The notes under the pieces are model-generated. The model was not told the origin of the DNA, searched no databases, and worked only from the letters and a program-made list of their open reading frames with translations. From an uncultured Senegalimassilia sp. (GTDB lineage Bacteria; Actinomycetota; Coriobacteriia; Coriobacteriales; Eggerthellaceae), in contig NZ_CAKUAT010000010.1 in the NCBI RefSeq assembly GCF_934636665.1, positions 1 to 64,000 on the forward strand: 64,000 nt of DNA, written 5' to 3'. How positions within the stretch are numbered: the stretch's first letter is position 1; every line of letters starts with the position of its first letter. This document shows positions 16,492-26,115 of this stretch, one piece after another. The translations under genes and the position numbers were made by a program.

Positions 16492-17565
16492 CTACACTGC
16501 CTCTTCGAGCTTCTGGGCTCGGTCGGCGGCCTGAAGCGCGGCGATGACGTCGTCAAGGCCGTCGCCCTGCAGCACGCTGGTGTAGGTGGAGTTGAAACCG
16601 ATGCGGTGATCGGTCACGCGGTCCTGCGGGCCGTTGTAGGTGCGGATCTTCTCCGAGCGGTCGCCCGAGCCGATCTGCGCCAGGCGCTTGGCGCCTTCGG
16701 CGGCCTGCTGCTCGGCGAGCATCTTCTCGTACAGACGGGCGCGCAGAACGGCCATTGCGGCGATCTTGTTCTGCAGCTGGGACTTCTGGTCCTGGGACTG
16801 CACGACCAAACCCGACGGCAGGTGCGTGATGCGCACGGCGGAGTCGGTGGTGTTGACGCACTGGCCACCCGGGCCGCCGGCGCGGTACACGTCGATGCGC
16901 AGGTCGTTCTCGTTGATGTCGACCTCGACCTCGTCGGCCTCGGGCAGCACCGCCACCGTTGCGGTGGAGGTGTGGATACGGCCCTGGGACTCGGTCTTGG
17001 GGACGCGCTGCACGCGGTGGACGCCGGACTCGAACTTCATGACCGAGTACACCTTGTCGCCCTTGACCTTGAACTGGACCTCTTTGTAGCCGCCCGCGTC
17101 GGAGGGGCTGACGTCCATGAGCTCGATCTTCCACTTGCGCGAGGAGCAGAAGCGCTCGTACATCTTGAACAGGTCGCCCGCGAAGATGGCGGCCTCGTCA
17201 CCGCCGGCCGCGGCGCGGATTTCCACGATAATGTCCTTCTCATCGGCCGGATCGGAGGGGATGAGCAGGAACTTGATGTCCTCTTCCAGGCTGGGAAGCT
17301 GCGCCTCTGCGGCGGAGATGGTCTCCTGGGCGAACTCCTTCATGTCGGGATCGCCGAGCATCTCCTTGGCCTCGTCGATATCGGCGCAGGCCTGCAGGTA
17401 CTCGCGGGACTTCTCCACCAGCTCGCCTTGGTCGGAGTATTCCTTGGCCAGCTTGTTGTATTCCTTTTGATCGGCAAGCACGGCAGGGTCGCTCATCTTG
17501 GCCTGCAGCTCCTCGTAGGCCTTGATGATCTTCTCCAGCTTGTCGCGCATTTCGCTATCTTGCAT
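16492..17565 (-). CDS. prfA: Peptide chain release factor 1
   Basis: A 357-residue class I release factor for UAA and UAG. The codon-recognition motif is PKT (PxT type, in RVPKTESQGRIHTS), which marks RF1 rather than RF2, and the catalytic GGQ lies in RAGGPGGQCVNT near residue 230. A start at 17565 is chosen (MQDSEMRDKL) because GAAGGA lies ten bases upstream; the ATG at 17586 has no ribosome site. The companion methyltransferase prmC follows. Confidence 0.96.
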   Translation of the reverse strand: MQDSEMRDKLEKIIKAYEELQAKMSDPAVLADQKEYNKLAKEYSDQGELVEKSREYLQACADIDEAKEMLGDPDMKEFAQETISAAEAQLPSLEEDIKFLLIPSDPADEKDIIVEIRAAAGGDEAAIFAGDLFKMYERFCSSRKWKIELMDVSPSDAGGYKEVQFKVKGDKVYSVMKFESGVHRVQRVPKTESQGRIHTSTATVAVLPEADEVEVDINENDLRIDVYRAGGPGGQCVNTTDSAVRITHLPSGLVVQSQDQKSQLQNKIAAMAVLRARLYEKMLAEQQAAEGAKRLAQIGSGDRSEKIRTYNGPQDRVTDHRIGFNSTYTSVLQGDGLDDVIAALQAADRAQKLEEAV

Positions 17566-17676
17566 GGTCGGTGCATCCTTCGTCATATGTTGCCGGTGGC
17601 CGCGGACGGACCCGCGGCATGGGCCCTGCGTGCGCGTTAGGCGCGGGCAAGGCCGTTGTCGAACCGTAAAATCTTA

Positions 17677-18804
17677 TCAGATTGCAACATGGTTTGCAGC
17701 CTGCTCCGCACAGACTGCACCATCGGATACCGCCGTGACCACCTGGCGAAGGGTTTTCGCGCGCACATCGCCCGCCGCGAACACGCCGGGGATGGAGGTT
17801 TCGCCGGTCTCGGACGCCGAGATGTAACCGCCCGTGTCAAGGGGCAAGGCGTCTGCGAGGAACTCGGTGTTGGGCTGCGTGCCCACCGCCACGAAGACGC
17901 CGTCGACGGGCACGGTCTCCAGGGCGCCGTTCCCGAGATGCTCCACCTGGGCCGAAACCAGCTTGCCGTCCTCCCCGTGCAGGGCGCGCACCTCGGTGCT
18001 CCACATGAAGGAGACGTTTTCGAGCTTTGCCAGCTGATCGTGGTAGATGGGCGTCGCGCGCAGCTTGTCGCGGCGATGCACGAGGATGACGCGCTCGGCA
18101 AGGCGCGAGAGGTAGATGGCGTCGGCCGCGGCGGTGTTGCCGCCGCCTACCACCATAACGGTTTTCCCGCGGAAGAAGCTGCCGTCGCAGGTGGCGCAAT
18201 AGGAAACGCCCCGGCCCGTGAGCTCGGCCTCGCCGGGAACGCCGAGCTTGCGCGGACGGGCTCCCGTGGCCACGATGACGCTACGTGCGCCGTAAGAGCC
18301 GTACGGCGTGTCCAACCGCTTCACCGGCGCCGTCAGGTCGAGCGCGGAGACCTCCTCGTTGATGATCTGCACGCCGAAACGCTCGGCCTGTTCCTTCATG
18401 GACCACGCAAGCTCGAAGCCGCCGGCGCCATCGGCAAAGCCCGGGTAGTTCTCGATACGCTCGGTTTGCGCGAGCTGCCCGCCAGGCGAGAGGCGCTCGA
18501 AGACGGCGGCACGCAGCCCTGCGCGCGCAGCGTACAATCCGGCGGTCAAACCCGCCGGACCCGCGCCGATGACGGCGACGTCAAAGGTGTCGCCGCTGGG
18601 GGCCTCAGGCGCTGCCGTCGAGACCGATAGCACCGGCTTGCCAAGCGAGACCCGGCCGTCAGGCGCGACCGGGATGTCGGATGCGGTCGGGACGCCAGGC
18701 GCAATCGGCACGTCGGGCACGACCGGGGCGTCGGGCGCTCCCAAGGCGCCAGGCGCGACCGGCCCGCCGGTTTCACCGTGCATGTTATTCGGTAGGCTGT
18801 TCAT
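17677..18804 (-). CDS. trxB: Thioredoxin-disulfide reductase with Pro/Ala-rich N-terminal extension
   Basis: A 375-residue NADPH-dependent flavoenzyme that reduces thioredoxin. The core starts near residue 73: FAD motif VIGAGPAG (78-85), redox pair CATC (203-206), NADPH motif VVGGGNTAA, and the C-terminal GVFAAGDV FAD segment. The first 70 residues are unusual: low complexity with repeated APD/VPD/APG units and no family match. The ATG at 18804 follows GGGGG and includes this tail; no ribosome site supports a shorter start. trxA lies 2.2 kb away beyond the MATE gene. Confidence 0.93.
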   Translation of the reverse strand: MNSLPNNMHGETGGPVAPGALGAPDAPVVPDVPIAPGVPTASDIPVAPDGRVSLGKPVLSVSTAAPEAPSGDTFDVAVIGAGPAGLTAGLYAARAGLRAAVFERLSPGGQLAQTERIENYPGFADGAGGFELAWSMKEQAERFGVQIINEEVSALDLTAPVKRLDTPYGSYGARSVIVATGARPRKLGVPGEAELTGRGVSYCATCDGSFFRGKTVMVVGGGNTAAADAIYLSRLAERVILVHRRDKLRATPIYHDQLAKLENVSFMWSTEVRALHGEDGKLVSAQVEHLGNGALETVPVDGVFVAVGTQPNTEFLADALPLDTGGYISASETGETSIPGVFAAGDVRAKTLRQVVTAVSDGAVCAEQAANHVAI

Positions 18805-19384
18805 AGGTATCCCCCATATCCGCGGCCAAGAAACCGCGTTCGCTTTTGTGTTGCGCTCATTATAGGGGCTAGAGCAGCCTTTCCGAGATATTGTTACTCT
18901 GTTGGTACCATTTATACAAAACATAAGCGATGCCATGCGATGCCGACATCGCGCCAAGGCGGTCGCTGCGCGCAAAGCGCATCTTCTGGACGGTTTTGCA
19001 GAAATCCAGCCTCGATTTTGACGCCTGTCCGGACATCTGGGTGCTTTGTCGGGCGTTTTTCAGCCTCCAGCCGCCAAAAGCCCAGGTGAAGTTTTGCCAA
19101 AGAAGCGATTCTCCCTGCAAAACCGCCCAGAAGATGGCGCTGCCTCGTTCTTGTTCACCATAGGGCGCGTTCCCATCCATAAACAGGAATCGCGGACTCG
19201 GCACGCAAGGTCCTTCGCCCGCCACCGGACGCACGCTCAACCACGACCGGGCAAATCAACCACGGCGCGCCCGGCCGCCGCGGGATGCGAACCCCATTCG
19301 CAGCCCGGCGCTTCGACAGCCGCACTCCGAGGGATCGCACCTTGCCCGCCGAGGAACAAGCAGCGCACCAAGGCTTTCCCTTCC
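18805..19384. other. trxB-MATE intergenic region with a large imperfect inverted repeat
   Basis: This 580-base gap contains an element of about 160 bases (18977-19140) bounded by arms GCGCATCTTCTGGACGGTTT and its near-complement (ending GATGGCGC), with one mismatch and one gap, continuing as TTGCA/TGCAA. Its inside is rich in short pairs (CTGTCCGGACAT and others). Frames crossing it look non-coding. The remainder, 19141-19384, shows no structure I can support. Confidence 0.5.
18977..19140. repeat. Imperfect inverted-repeat element
   Basis: The arms at 18977-19001 and 19116-19140 can form a stem of about 24 base pairs enclosing roughly 115 bases. The enclosed sequence contains TTTTGCCAAAG-type and CCAGGTGAAG-type segments. 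The form suggests a mobile or structured-RNA repeat rather than a terminator. Copy number in the genome is unknown. Confidence 0.5.
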
Positions 19385-20692
19385 CTATTCCTTATGCGCC
19401 TTATGGCGGCGATACAGCAGGGTGCCGGCAAGGATGCACAGCAGCATTTGCAACACCGTGGGCGAGAACCAGATGCCGTCCACCTGGAACAGCAGGCCCA
19501 TGACGAACACCACGACGCACACGATGATGGCCTCGGCGATGACGAGCATGTTCGACGAGCGCGAATCGTCGACCGCGTAAAAGAACGAGGTGGTAGTATG
19601 CGTGAAGCCGTAGAAGATATAGCAGATGGAGAATACCGGCAGCGCGTACGCGATGACCGGCGTCACGATATCCGAGGCGCCGAACAGCAGCGGAATGGCG
19701 TTGCGCACCACGAACATGATGCCAAGGCCCACGAAGCCGAACGTGATGGCCACCAAGTAGTTGGTGTTGCGCAGCCTTCGCACCGCATCGGCATCGCCGG
19801 CGCCGCGGTACACGCTGATGAGCGGCTGGCTGCCGTCGCCGACGCTTTGGATCATGATCTGCACGAAGAAGGCCACGTAGGCGATGACGGCATATGCGGC
19901 CAGCGCCGTCTCGCCGCCATAGTAGGACAGCGAGATGTTGTTGACGACCGTGGACACCTCGGGCAGAAGCGTCAAGCCGAACGGGGCCGCGCCGAGCTTG
20001 AGGATGTGCGCGCAAATGGAGCCGTCGGGGACAAGATCGCGCAGCGGCACGCGGTTGTTCCGGTGCAGGAAGAAACCGAGCACGAACACAAAGGCAACCG
20101 CTTGGGAAACCACCGTCGCCTCGGCGGCACCGGCCGTTCCGCGTCCCCAGACCATGACGAACAGGTAATCGAGCAGCACGTTCACCAAACCCGCGAACAC
20201 TTGCACGCACATGGCGAAGGCGACCATACCCTTGTTGCGGATAAGCGGCGTGCAGCCTGTGACGAGCACCTGGAACGGCGCGCCGATGGCGATGACCTTC
20301 AGATAGTAGACCGCCTGCGAAAGCGTTTCGCCTTGGCCTCCCAGCACCCGACACAGCTGCTCGGCGAACAGGGAATACAACACCAGGATGGGAAGAGAAG
20401 CCACCACGAGCATGAACAAGGTGACGCCGACGACGCGCTGCGAGCGCTCCGTCTCGCCCCTGCCGCGAGCGATGGAGCTGATCACGCCGCCGCCCATGCC
20501 AAGGCCCGTTCCCGCCGCCAAGATAAGGCACACGAGCGGGTATGCCACGTTGACGCCCGCAAGCCCGGCGTCGCCTACGGCATGGCCGACGAAGACGCCG
20601 TCGATGACGCCGTAGATGCCCGCCATCGTGAACGTGAGCATGGTGGGAAGGATGTACTTCAGGTACTCGGGGACCATCGAGCGCGTGATCAC
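19385..20692 (-). CDS. MATE family efflux transporter
   Basis: A 435-residue integral membrane protein with about 12 hydrophobic helices in two similar halves, as in MATE exporters. The N-terminal half carries GVIDGVFVGHAVGDAGLAGVNVAYP, and the second half QSVGDGSQPLISVYRGAGD, both typical of MepA-like multidrug/cation antiporters. The start is GTG at 20692, with GGAGG seven bases upstream. It is preceded by trxA and followed by the inverted-repeat region; no neighbour indicates a substrate. Confidence 0.93.
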   Translation of the reverse strand: MITRSMVPEYLKYILPTMLTFTMAGIYGVIDGVFVGHAVGDAGLAGVNVAYPLVCLILAAGTGLGMGGGVISSIARGRGETERSQRVVGVTLFMLVVASLPILVLYSLFAEQLCRVLGGQGETLSQAVYYLKVIAIGAPFQVLVTGCTPLIRNKGMVAFAMCVQVFAGLVNVLLDYLFVMVWGRGTAGAAEATVVSQAVAFVFVLGFFLHRNNRVPLRDLVPDGSICAHILKLGAAPFGLTLLPEVSTVVNNISLSYYGGETALAAYAVIAYVAFFVQIMIQSVGDGSQPLISVYRGAGDADAVRRLRNTNYLVAITFGFVGLGIMFVVRNAIPLLFGASDIVTPVIAYALPVFSICYIFYGFTHTTTSFFYAVDDSRSSNMLVIAEAIIVCVVVFVMGLLFQVDGIWFSPTVLQMLLCILAGTLLYRRHKAHKE

Positions 20693-21038
20693 GCGTTTCC
20701 TCCAATCTTAGGGCCCTGAACCGACGAGCTGGGAAAGGACCGGGGGTGCCTGAACCGAAGCCGGCCGCCCGCGCCTTGCCGCACAAAGGGCAAGAGGCGC
20801 ACGGCGGGTCTTCGCCGCTATCGTAAACGAAGGCGCCGTCCCATACGGGGCGACGCCTTTCGCTTGATTTCAGCCGAAAATGATATCACAGGGTTATGGA
20901 GACCCTTTGAGTTCGGGACTTATTAGCCACGGTTCGATTATCGCCGGTTCAGGTTGGAGGTAATGCAACCGGTGCGCAATCACGGCACGCCTGCATGCGT
21001 CGCAGCATGCTCGCACGCAACGCGGCCCGAGCAGCGCC
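20693..21038. other. trxA-MATE intergenic region
   Basis: A 346-base gap. It contains the trxA terminator hairpin at 20828-20861 and, nearer trxA, a GCCGGTT / AACCGG pair around 20946-20980. I see no gene or clear promoter for the MATE gene. Confidence 0.4.
20828..20861 (-). terminator. Hairpin terminator after trxA
   Basis: A near-perfect stem (CGAAGGCG...CCC with GGG...CGCCTTTCG, loop atac, two mismatched positions) is followed on the minus strand by TTCGTTTACG. It is the only terminator-like structure between trxA and the MATE gene. Confidence 0.6.
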
Positions 21039-21350
21039 CTACATACCGAGCAAGCCCATGATGGCGGGCTTAGGCTGCACGCCCACAGCCTGGTTCACCA
21101 GCTTGCCGTCCTTGAACACCGCAAGCGTGGGCACGCTCATAACGCCGAACCGCTGCGCCAGGTCGGGGCTTGCGTCGATGTCGACCTTGACCACCTTGGC
21201 GCGGCCGGCGACCTCTGCGGCCACCTGGTCGAGCGTGGGGGCGAGCATCTTGCACGGCCCGCACCACGTGGCGAAGAAATCGACGAGCACGGGAACGTCT
21301 GCGCCTTCCACTTCGGTGGCGAACTGGGAAGAAGAGATGATCTGGGACAT
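21039..21350 (-). CDS. trxA: Thioredoxin
   Basis: A 103-residue thioredoxin with the canonical active site WCGPC in the context DFFATWCGPCKML (about residues 24-36) and the cis-proline segment SVPTLAVF. It is a cytoplasmic disulfide reductant recycled by the TrxB encoded nearby. GGAGG sits six bases before the ATG. It appears monocistronic, with a terminator hairpin downstream. Confidence 0.97.
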   Translation of the reverse strand: MSQIISSSQFATEVEGADVPVLVDFFATWCGPCKMLAPTLDQVAAEVAGRAKVVKVDIDASPDLAQRFGVMSVPTLAVFKDGKLVNQAVGVQPKPAIMGLLGM

Positions 21351-21596
21351 GATGGACCTCCTATGGTCGCTCCGAGGGGCCGGAAGTTCGCGCCTGGCCG
21401 CCTCAACTGTTTCATGCCCCCATTGTAGTCAACGAAACCGCCGAGGGAAGGGCTTCGACGCCTTCGTCACATATTTGTTACTATTTTAGTGCCATTGCGA
21501 AGGAAGGCGTTACGAAACGGTGACGCTGTGAAGGTATGGGAAGGCGTGCGTGCGCTCGGGCTATACTTGAAGCAGAACACGAGAAAGGCCACGCCC

Positions 21597-22694
21597 ATGA
21601 ACGAAACGCTCCCCTCCGAACCGCATAACGCCGCCGAACGAACCACCTTGGCGCAACCCGAGCACGCAGCCGAAGCGAAGGACGCGAAGCAGGCGAACCC
21701 ATCCCCTTCCGAAGAGCACCGCGCTCCTGAGCATGCCAGCTCGACGCAGCCCGGGAACACGCCGGATGGCGAAAGCACGTTCACAGCGGGCCCGGCATCT
21801 TCCCCCGTCGCCTTAAAACCCGCCTGGGAGGGAAAGGAAGCCACGCCCGTCAACCTGGTGCTCGAAGGCGGCGCCATGCGCGGGCAGTTCACCGCCGGCG
21901 TGCTCGATTACTTCTTGGAGCACGGCCTGTTCTGCGATCAGGTGATCGGTGTATCGGCGGGTGCGCTGAACGGATACTGCTACGTGTCGGGCGAAATCGG
22001 GCGAACATGCTTCCTTAACATGAAGTACTGCAACGACCCGCGCTACCTTTCCATGAAAAGCTTCGTGCATACCGGCAACGCCTGCGGAAGGGAGTTCGCC
22101 TTCCACGAGGTGCCGGAAAAGCTCGACCCGTTCGACTTCCAGGCGTTCACGAACAGCCCCATCACGCTGACGGCCGTGTCGAGCGACCTTGAGCTTGGCG
22201 AAGCGGACTACCACGCCGTGCGCGATCTGGGCCGCGACGCCGACCTTCCCTACCTGATCGCGTCGTCGTCGATGCCCTTGGTCAGCCAGATCGTCGAGGT
22301 TGACGGCAAGAAGCTGCTCGACGGCGGCACCTGCGACAGCGTCCCTATCATGCACAGCCTGCTGACGGGGCGCAAAAAGCACATCGTGGTGCTCACGCAA
22401 GACGCGACCTACGAGAAAGGCCCCAACAAGCTGATGCCCGTGCTCTCCCAGATGTACGCAGACTTCCCGCACTATCTCGAGCGCCTGCGCTATCGCCACA
22501 TCGAGTACAACCGCACCTACCGCCAGGTAGCGCGCATGCACAAGGCGGGCGAGCTGTTCGCCATACAGCCCCAGCGCCCCGTTGAGGTGCGCAGCATGGA
22601 GCACGACCAGGACAAGCTGCTCGACCTGTACGCGCAAGGCTATGCCGAGGCCGCTCGCACCTGGAACGACCTGCAGGAATACCTGGCGAAATAG
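21597..22694 (+). CDS. Patatin-like phospholipase family protein
   Basis: A 365-residue protein whose first 80 residues are disordered-looking (Ala/Glu/Pro-rich), followed by a patatin domain: oxyanion-loop LEGGAMRG (89-96), nucleophile serine S120 in GVSAG, and the dyad aspartate D242 in LLDGGTCDS. The domain resembles the YjjU/RssA group of predicted lipid acyl hydrolases. The ATG at 21597 follows AAAGG; the in-frame ATG at 21489 lacks a site. A TATACT at 21561-21566 is a possible -10 box. The CPA2 antiporter starts 36 bases downstream, suggesting an operon. Confidence 0.88.
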   Translation: MNETLPSEPHNAAERTTLAQPEHAAEAKDAKQANPSPSEEHRAPEHASSTQPGNTPDGESTFTAGPASSPVALKPAWEGKEATPVNLVLEGGAMRGQFTAGVLDYFLEHGLFCDQVIGVSAGALNGYCYVSGEIGRTCFLNMKYCNDPRYLSMKSFVHTGNACGREFAFHEVPEKLDPFDFQAFTNSPITLTAVSSDLELGEADYHAVRDLGRDADLPYLIASSSMPLVSQIVEVDGKKLLDGGTCDSVPIMHSLLTGRKKHIVVLTQDATYEKGPNKLMPVLSQMYADFPHYLERLRYRHIEYNRTYRQVARMHKAGELFAIQPQRPVEVRSMEHDQDKLLDLYAQGYAEAARTWNDLQEYLAK

Positions 22695-22730
22695 ACGCCC
22701 GGCGCTTCACACCCCTTCAAAGGAAGCAAC

Positions 22731-24377
22731 ATGCCAACCGATTTCATCTCGCTTTTCACCGCGTGCCTGATCGCCGCATGCGCGCCCATCGTCGCGCGCA
22801 TCATCCCGCGCGGGCTTGTCCCGGAAACCGTCATCTTGCTGTTGGCGGGCGCGCTACTCGGCCCGCATATGGCCGGCTTGATCGAGCTGACCGACTCCAT
22901 GAACATGATCTCCGAGCTTGGCTTGGCGTTTCTGTTCCTGCTGGCAGGCTACGAGATCGACCCCAAGAGCCTATCGGGCTCGCAAGGCAAGAAGGGCCTT
23001 GCCACCTGGGCCGTATCCATGGTGCTCGCGTGCACGGCGGTGTACTTCTCCCCCAACTTCTCCATCAGCCACATCGACGGGCTGGCCGTCGCCATCGCGC
23101 TGACCACCACGGCGCTTGGAACCCTTATGCCCATTCTGAAGGAACGGAACCTGGAAGGCACGCAAGTGGGCAATAGCATCTTGGCGTTCGGCACCTGGGG
23201 CGAGCTGTGCCCCGTGCTTGCCATGGCGTTGCTGCTTTCCGCGCGCAAAACCTGGCAGACGCTGTTGATTCTAGCGTTGTTCGGCGCGTTGTGCGTGGTC
23301 ATGGCCGTGGTGCCTTCGAAGGCGCGCAAGGCGGGCCACGGCGTGTACGGTTTCCTGCATCGCAGGCGCAATTCGACGTCGCAGACGTTCGTCCGCGTGA
23401 CGGTGGTGCTGCTCATCGGCCTGGTCACCGTTTCGGCGGTCTTCGACCTCGACATCGTGCTCGGCGCGTTCGCCGCCGGCTTCGTGCTGCGCTACATCAT
23501 CCCCGAAGGCGACCACGAGCTGGAATCGAAGCTCGACGCCATCGGCTACGGGTTCCTCACGCCCGTGTTCTTCGTGGTTTCCGGCGCTAAGATCGATCTG
23601 GCGGGCGTGGGCGCGCAGCCGGGACTATTGATCACGTTCATCTGCGCGTTGCTGCTCATCCGCGCCGTGCCCATCGTGGTTGCGCTGTCCATAGGCCGCG
23701 ACGGAAAGACGCTGTCCATGCACAACCGCATCACCGTGGCCCTGTACTGCACCACAGCCCTGCCCATCATCGTAGCCGTGACCAGCCTGGCCGTGAAATC
23801 CGGCGCCATGGCCCAGGACACCGCCGGCGTGTTGGTGGCAGCCGGCGCCATCACCGTGTTCCTCATGCCGTTGCTGGCATCGCTGACCTACCGTGTGGTG
23901 GATGCGAAGCCCATCGAGGCCGTGCATGAGATCGTGGAGAACCCCCAGGACATCCGTTCCATTCTGCACGAGCACTTGGAGCTGGAGCGCATGATGGCGC
24001 GCCAGGAGATAGCCGCGCGCATGGCCGCGAAGGCGCGCCGCGACGCGGGCGAAGAAGCTGCCTGGGAAGATGTTGCCTTCGCGCTGCAGCGCCAAAGCCA
24101 GCGCAAGCGCGCCATGGACGAGATGCTCGACTTCGCCCGACGCGAGTACGCCGCGCATGAGGACGAGCTGCAGGAGATCGGAGAGAAGGCGGGGTTGACG
24201 CGCGAAGCCGCCGCCGAGCGAACCGCAAAAGCCGCGAAGGCGTTCGCGCAGCACCTCAAAGACGGCGATTGGGAGGAAGAGCGCCGCATCGCCGAGCGCG
24301 CCGTGCGCGAGTACCGCCGCCATATGCACGAGCTGGGAAAGCACCTCGACGATCACCACCAAGACGACGGAAGGTAG
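22731..24377 (+). CDS. CPA2-type cation:proton antiporter
   Basis: A 548-residue membrane protein. The first 400 residues carry about 12 transmembrane segments with Na+/H+ exchanger family features, including LAFLFLLAGYEIDPK near residue 70 and FDLDIVLGAFAAGFVL near residue 240. The last 140 residues are a highly charged, helical, probably coiled cytoplasmic tail without TrkA-N/RCK signatures, ending in a His/Asp-rich stretch. AAAGGA precedes the ATG. It is probably co-transcribed with the patatin-like gene. The transported ion cannot be told from sequence. Confidence 0.9.
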   Translation: MPTDFISLFTACLIAACAPIVARIIPRGLVPETVILLLAGALLGPHMAGLIELTDSMNMISELGLAFLFLLAGYEIDPKSLSGSQGKKGLATWAVSMVLACTAVYFSPNFSISHIDGLAVAIALTTTALGTLMPILKERNLEGTQVGNSILAFGTWGELCPVLAMALLLSARKTWQTLLILALFGALCVVMAVVPSKARKAGHGVYGFLHRRRNSTSQTFVRVTVVLLIGLVTVSAVFDLDIVLGAFAAGFVLRYIIPEGDHELESKLDAIGYGFLTPVFFVVSGAKIDLAGVGAQPGLLITFICALLLIRAVPIVVALSIGRDGKTLSMHNRITVALYCTTALPIIVAVTSLAVKSGAMAQDTAGVLVAAGAITVFLMPLLASLTYRVVDAKPIEAVHEIVENPQDIRSILHEHLELERMMARQEIAARMAAKARRDAGEEAAWEDVAFALQRQSQRKRAMDEMLDFARREYAAHEDELQEIGEKAGLTREAAAERTAKAAKAFAQHLKDGDWEEERRIAERAVREYRRHMHELGKHLDDHHQDDGR

Positions 24378-24483
24378 GTCGACGTCGCAAGGCAACGCGT
24401 CGACGCAACCGCTCAGGCCCTGCAGCGAGGGCTGCCTGCCGGCGCAGAACAACCGCCGAAAACGCGTCGTCGCGCGCTCTCGC

Positions 24484-24518
24484 AGGCCGGTTCGGCCGCA
24501 AGCCGACCAAACCGGCCT
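24484..24518 (+). terminator. Hairpin after the antiporter gene
   Basis: AGGCCGGTT (24484-24492) pairs perfectly with AACCGGCCT (24510-24518), with a CGGC/GCCG inner helix and a 4-base bulge. It lies about 105 bases past the antiporter stop and has no strong T-run. Confidence 0.5.
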
Positions 24519-24535
24519 CAACCTACCAGCAAAAC

Positions 24536-24580
24536 GCCTCCTGCTTCCCTGGTGACCTTGATGCCGGGGAAGCAGGAGGC
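24536..24580 (-). terminator. panF terminator
   Basis: A perfect 14-base stem (GCCTCCTGCTTCCC at 24536-24549 with its complement at 24567-24580, 17-base loop) is followed on the minus strand by GTTTTGC. It ends the yhdT-panF transcript. Confidence 0.8.
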
Positions 24581-24624
24581 ATTCATGATTCCAGCGCTCT
24601 ACGCGCTGCTATAAGTTCCTCAAA

Positions 24625-26112
24625 CTATTCCGGGAAGAACACCTGGTCGATGCGCTGCTGCTCAGCTTGCGAGCGTTTCTCGATAAGGCTGCCCACCACC
24701 ATGAGCGCGCCTGCCACGGTGATACCGATGACGATCTGGTGCAGGCCCATCACCTTGAACCCGAGCGCCATGCACGCGCAATATGCCGCCGTGCCGCCGA
24801 CCATGGACAGCAGGGCGCCCAGCTTACCGGCGCGCTTCCAGAACAGGCCGCACACCATCACCCAGAAAAACGCCGTCTCCAAGCCGCCGAAGGCGAACAT
24901 GTTGATCTTCCAGATGACGTCGGGCGGCACCACGGCCAAGGCGAACACGATGGCGCCGACGCACAGCGTGACCGCCTGCGAACCGCGTGAGATGCCGCGC
25001 TCGGAAGGCTGCTTGTCGCGAGCCTCGCAGCTGTGCAAGTACACGTCTTTGATGATGGCCGAAGAAGACGCGATCAACAGCGACGACACTGTGGAAATGG
25101 ACGCCGCAATAGGGCCGATGATGGCTACGCCCGCCGCCCAAGAAGGCAGCGTCTGCGCAATGGCGCGCGGGATGATGTTGTCCACGCTTGAGCCGTAATC
25201 GGCAAGGCTGCCCGTCAACACGCCGGCCGACAGCACGCCCAGAGCCGTGACGCCGATCATCATAAGACCGATGATCACGGTGCCGGTGATCATGGCGCCG
25301 TGCAGGGCCTTCGTGTCCTTGAAGCCCATGCAGCGCACCATGGATTGCGGCAGGACGAAGGTGAACACGCCCACGAGCAGCCACTGGGTGAAGTACAGCG
25401 TGCCCGGCATGGCGCCGCCGCCGAAGGGCTCAAGCATAGCGGGATGGTTCGCCTTGATGGTGTCCATGATGTTCTCGTACCCGCCGCCTGCGGTCAGGAT
25501 GCCGGCGGCCAGCACGCCGATGCCAACGAGCATGATGATGCCGCACAGCGCATCGGTGAACGCCACGCCGCGGAAACCGCCGATGGTGGTGAACAGGATG
25601 ACCGCCGCGCCGAACAGCACGAGGCCCACCATGTACGAATAGCCGGTGACCGCTTCGAACAGCTTCGCACCGCCCACGAACTGGGCGACCATTGTGGCGG
25701 CGAAGAACAGCACCACGATCACGGCGCTGATGTTGGCAAGCGCGTTGGAGTTGTAACGGGCGCGTACGACGTCGATGACGGTGACAGCATCAAGCTTGCG
25801 CGCCACGAGCGCCAGCTTCTTGCCCATGATGCCGTAGAGCAGCACGAGCGCCGTGACCTGCACGACGGCCATGTACACCCAACCCCAGCCGATCAGCCAT
25901 GCCTGCCCGGGGCCGCCCACGAAGCTGCTGACCGAGCCGTAGGTGGCGATGGTGGTCATGGCCAGCACGAAGCCGCCGAGCGTGCGGTTGCCGATGAAGT
26001 ACTCCTTGACGAAGCCGCCCTCGCCCACGCTGCGGCGCCGTGCGACGAAGCTGATGCCAAGCGCCACGGCCAGGAACAGGACGAGCGGGATGAGCGCCAC
26101 CAAGTTACCCAT
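24625..26112 (-). CDS. panF: Sodium/pantothenate symporter
   Basis: A 495-residue sodium:solute symporter with about 13 transmembrane helices. It matches PanF along its length, including EYFIGNRTLGGFVLAMT near residue 37, SSFVGGPGQAW, QFVGGAKLFEAVTGYSY, SSATIIKD-like SSSAIIKDVYL and FGGLEAVF-like FGGLETAFF. It imports pantothenate with sodium for coenzyme A synthesis. The adjacent upstream yhdT gene, three bases away, is the same arrangement known in enteric bacteria and supports the assignment. Confidence 0.9.
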   Translation of the reverse strand: MGNLVALIPLVLFLAVALGISFVARRRSVGEGGFVKEYFIGNRTLGGFVLAMTTIATYGSVSSFVGGPGQAWLIGWGWVYMAVVQVTALVLLYGIMGKKLALVARKLDAVTVIDVVRARYNSNALANISAVIVVLFFAATMVAQFVGGAKLFEAVTGYSYMVGLVLFGAAVILFTTIGGFRGVAFTDALCGIIMLVGIGVLAAGILTAGGGYENIMDTIKANHPAMLEPFGGGAMPGTLYFTQWLLVGVFTFVLPQSMVRCMGFKDTKALHGAMITGTVIIGLMMIGVTALGVLSAGVLTGSLADYGSSVDNIIPRAIAQTLPSWAAGVAIIGPIAASISTVSSLLIASSSAIIKDVYLHSCEARDKQPSERGISRGSQAVTLCVGAIVFALAVVPPDVIWKINMFAFGGLETAFFWVMVCGLFWKRAGKLGALLSMVGGTAAYCACMALGFKVMGLHQIVIGITVAGALMVVGSLIEKRSQAEQQRIDQVFFPE

Positions 26113-26115
26113 ATG

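Noticed and set aside
18869..19240. Minus-strand open frame of 123 codons between trxB and the MATE gene
   Set aside because: It lies over the large inverted repeat, has no family resemblance and no convincing ribosome site.
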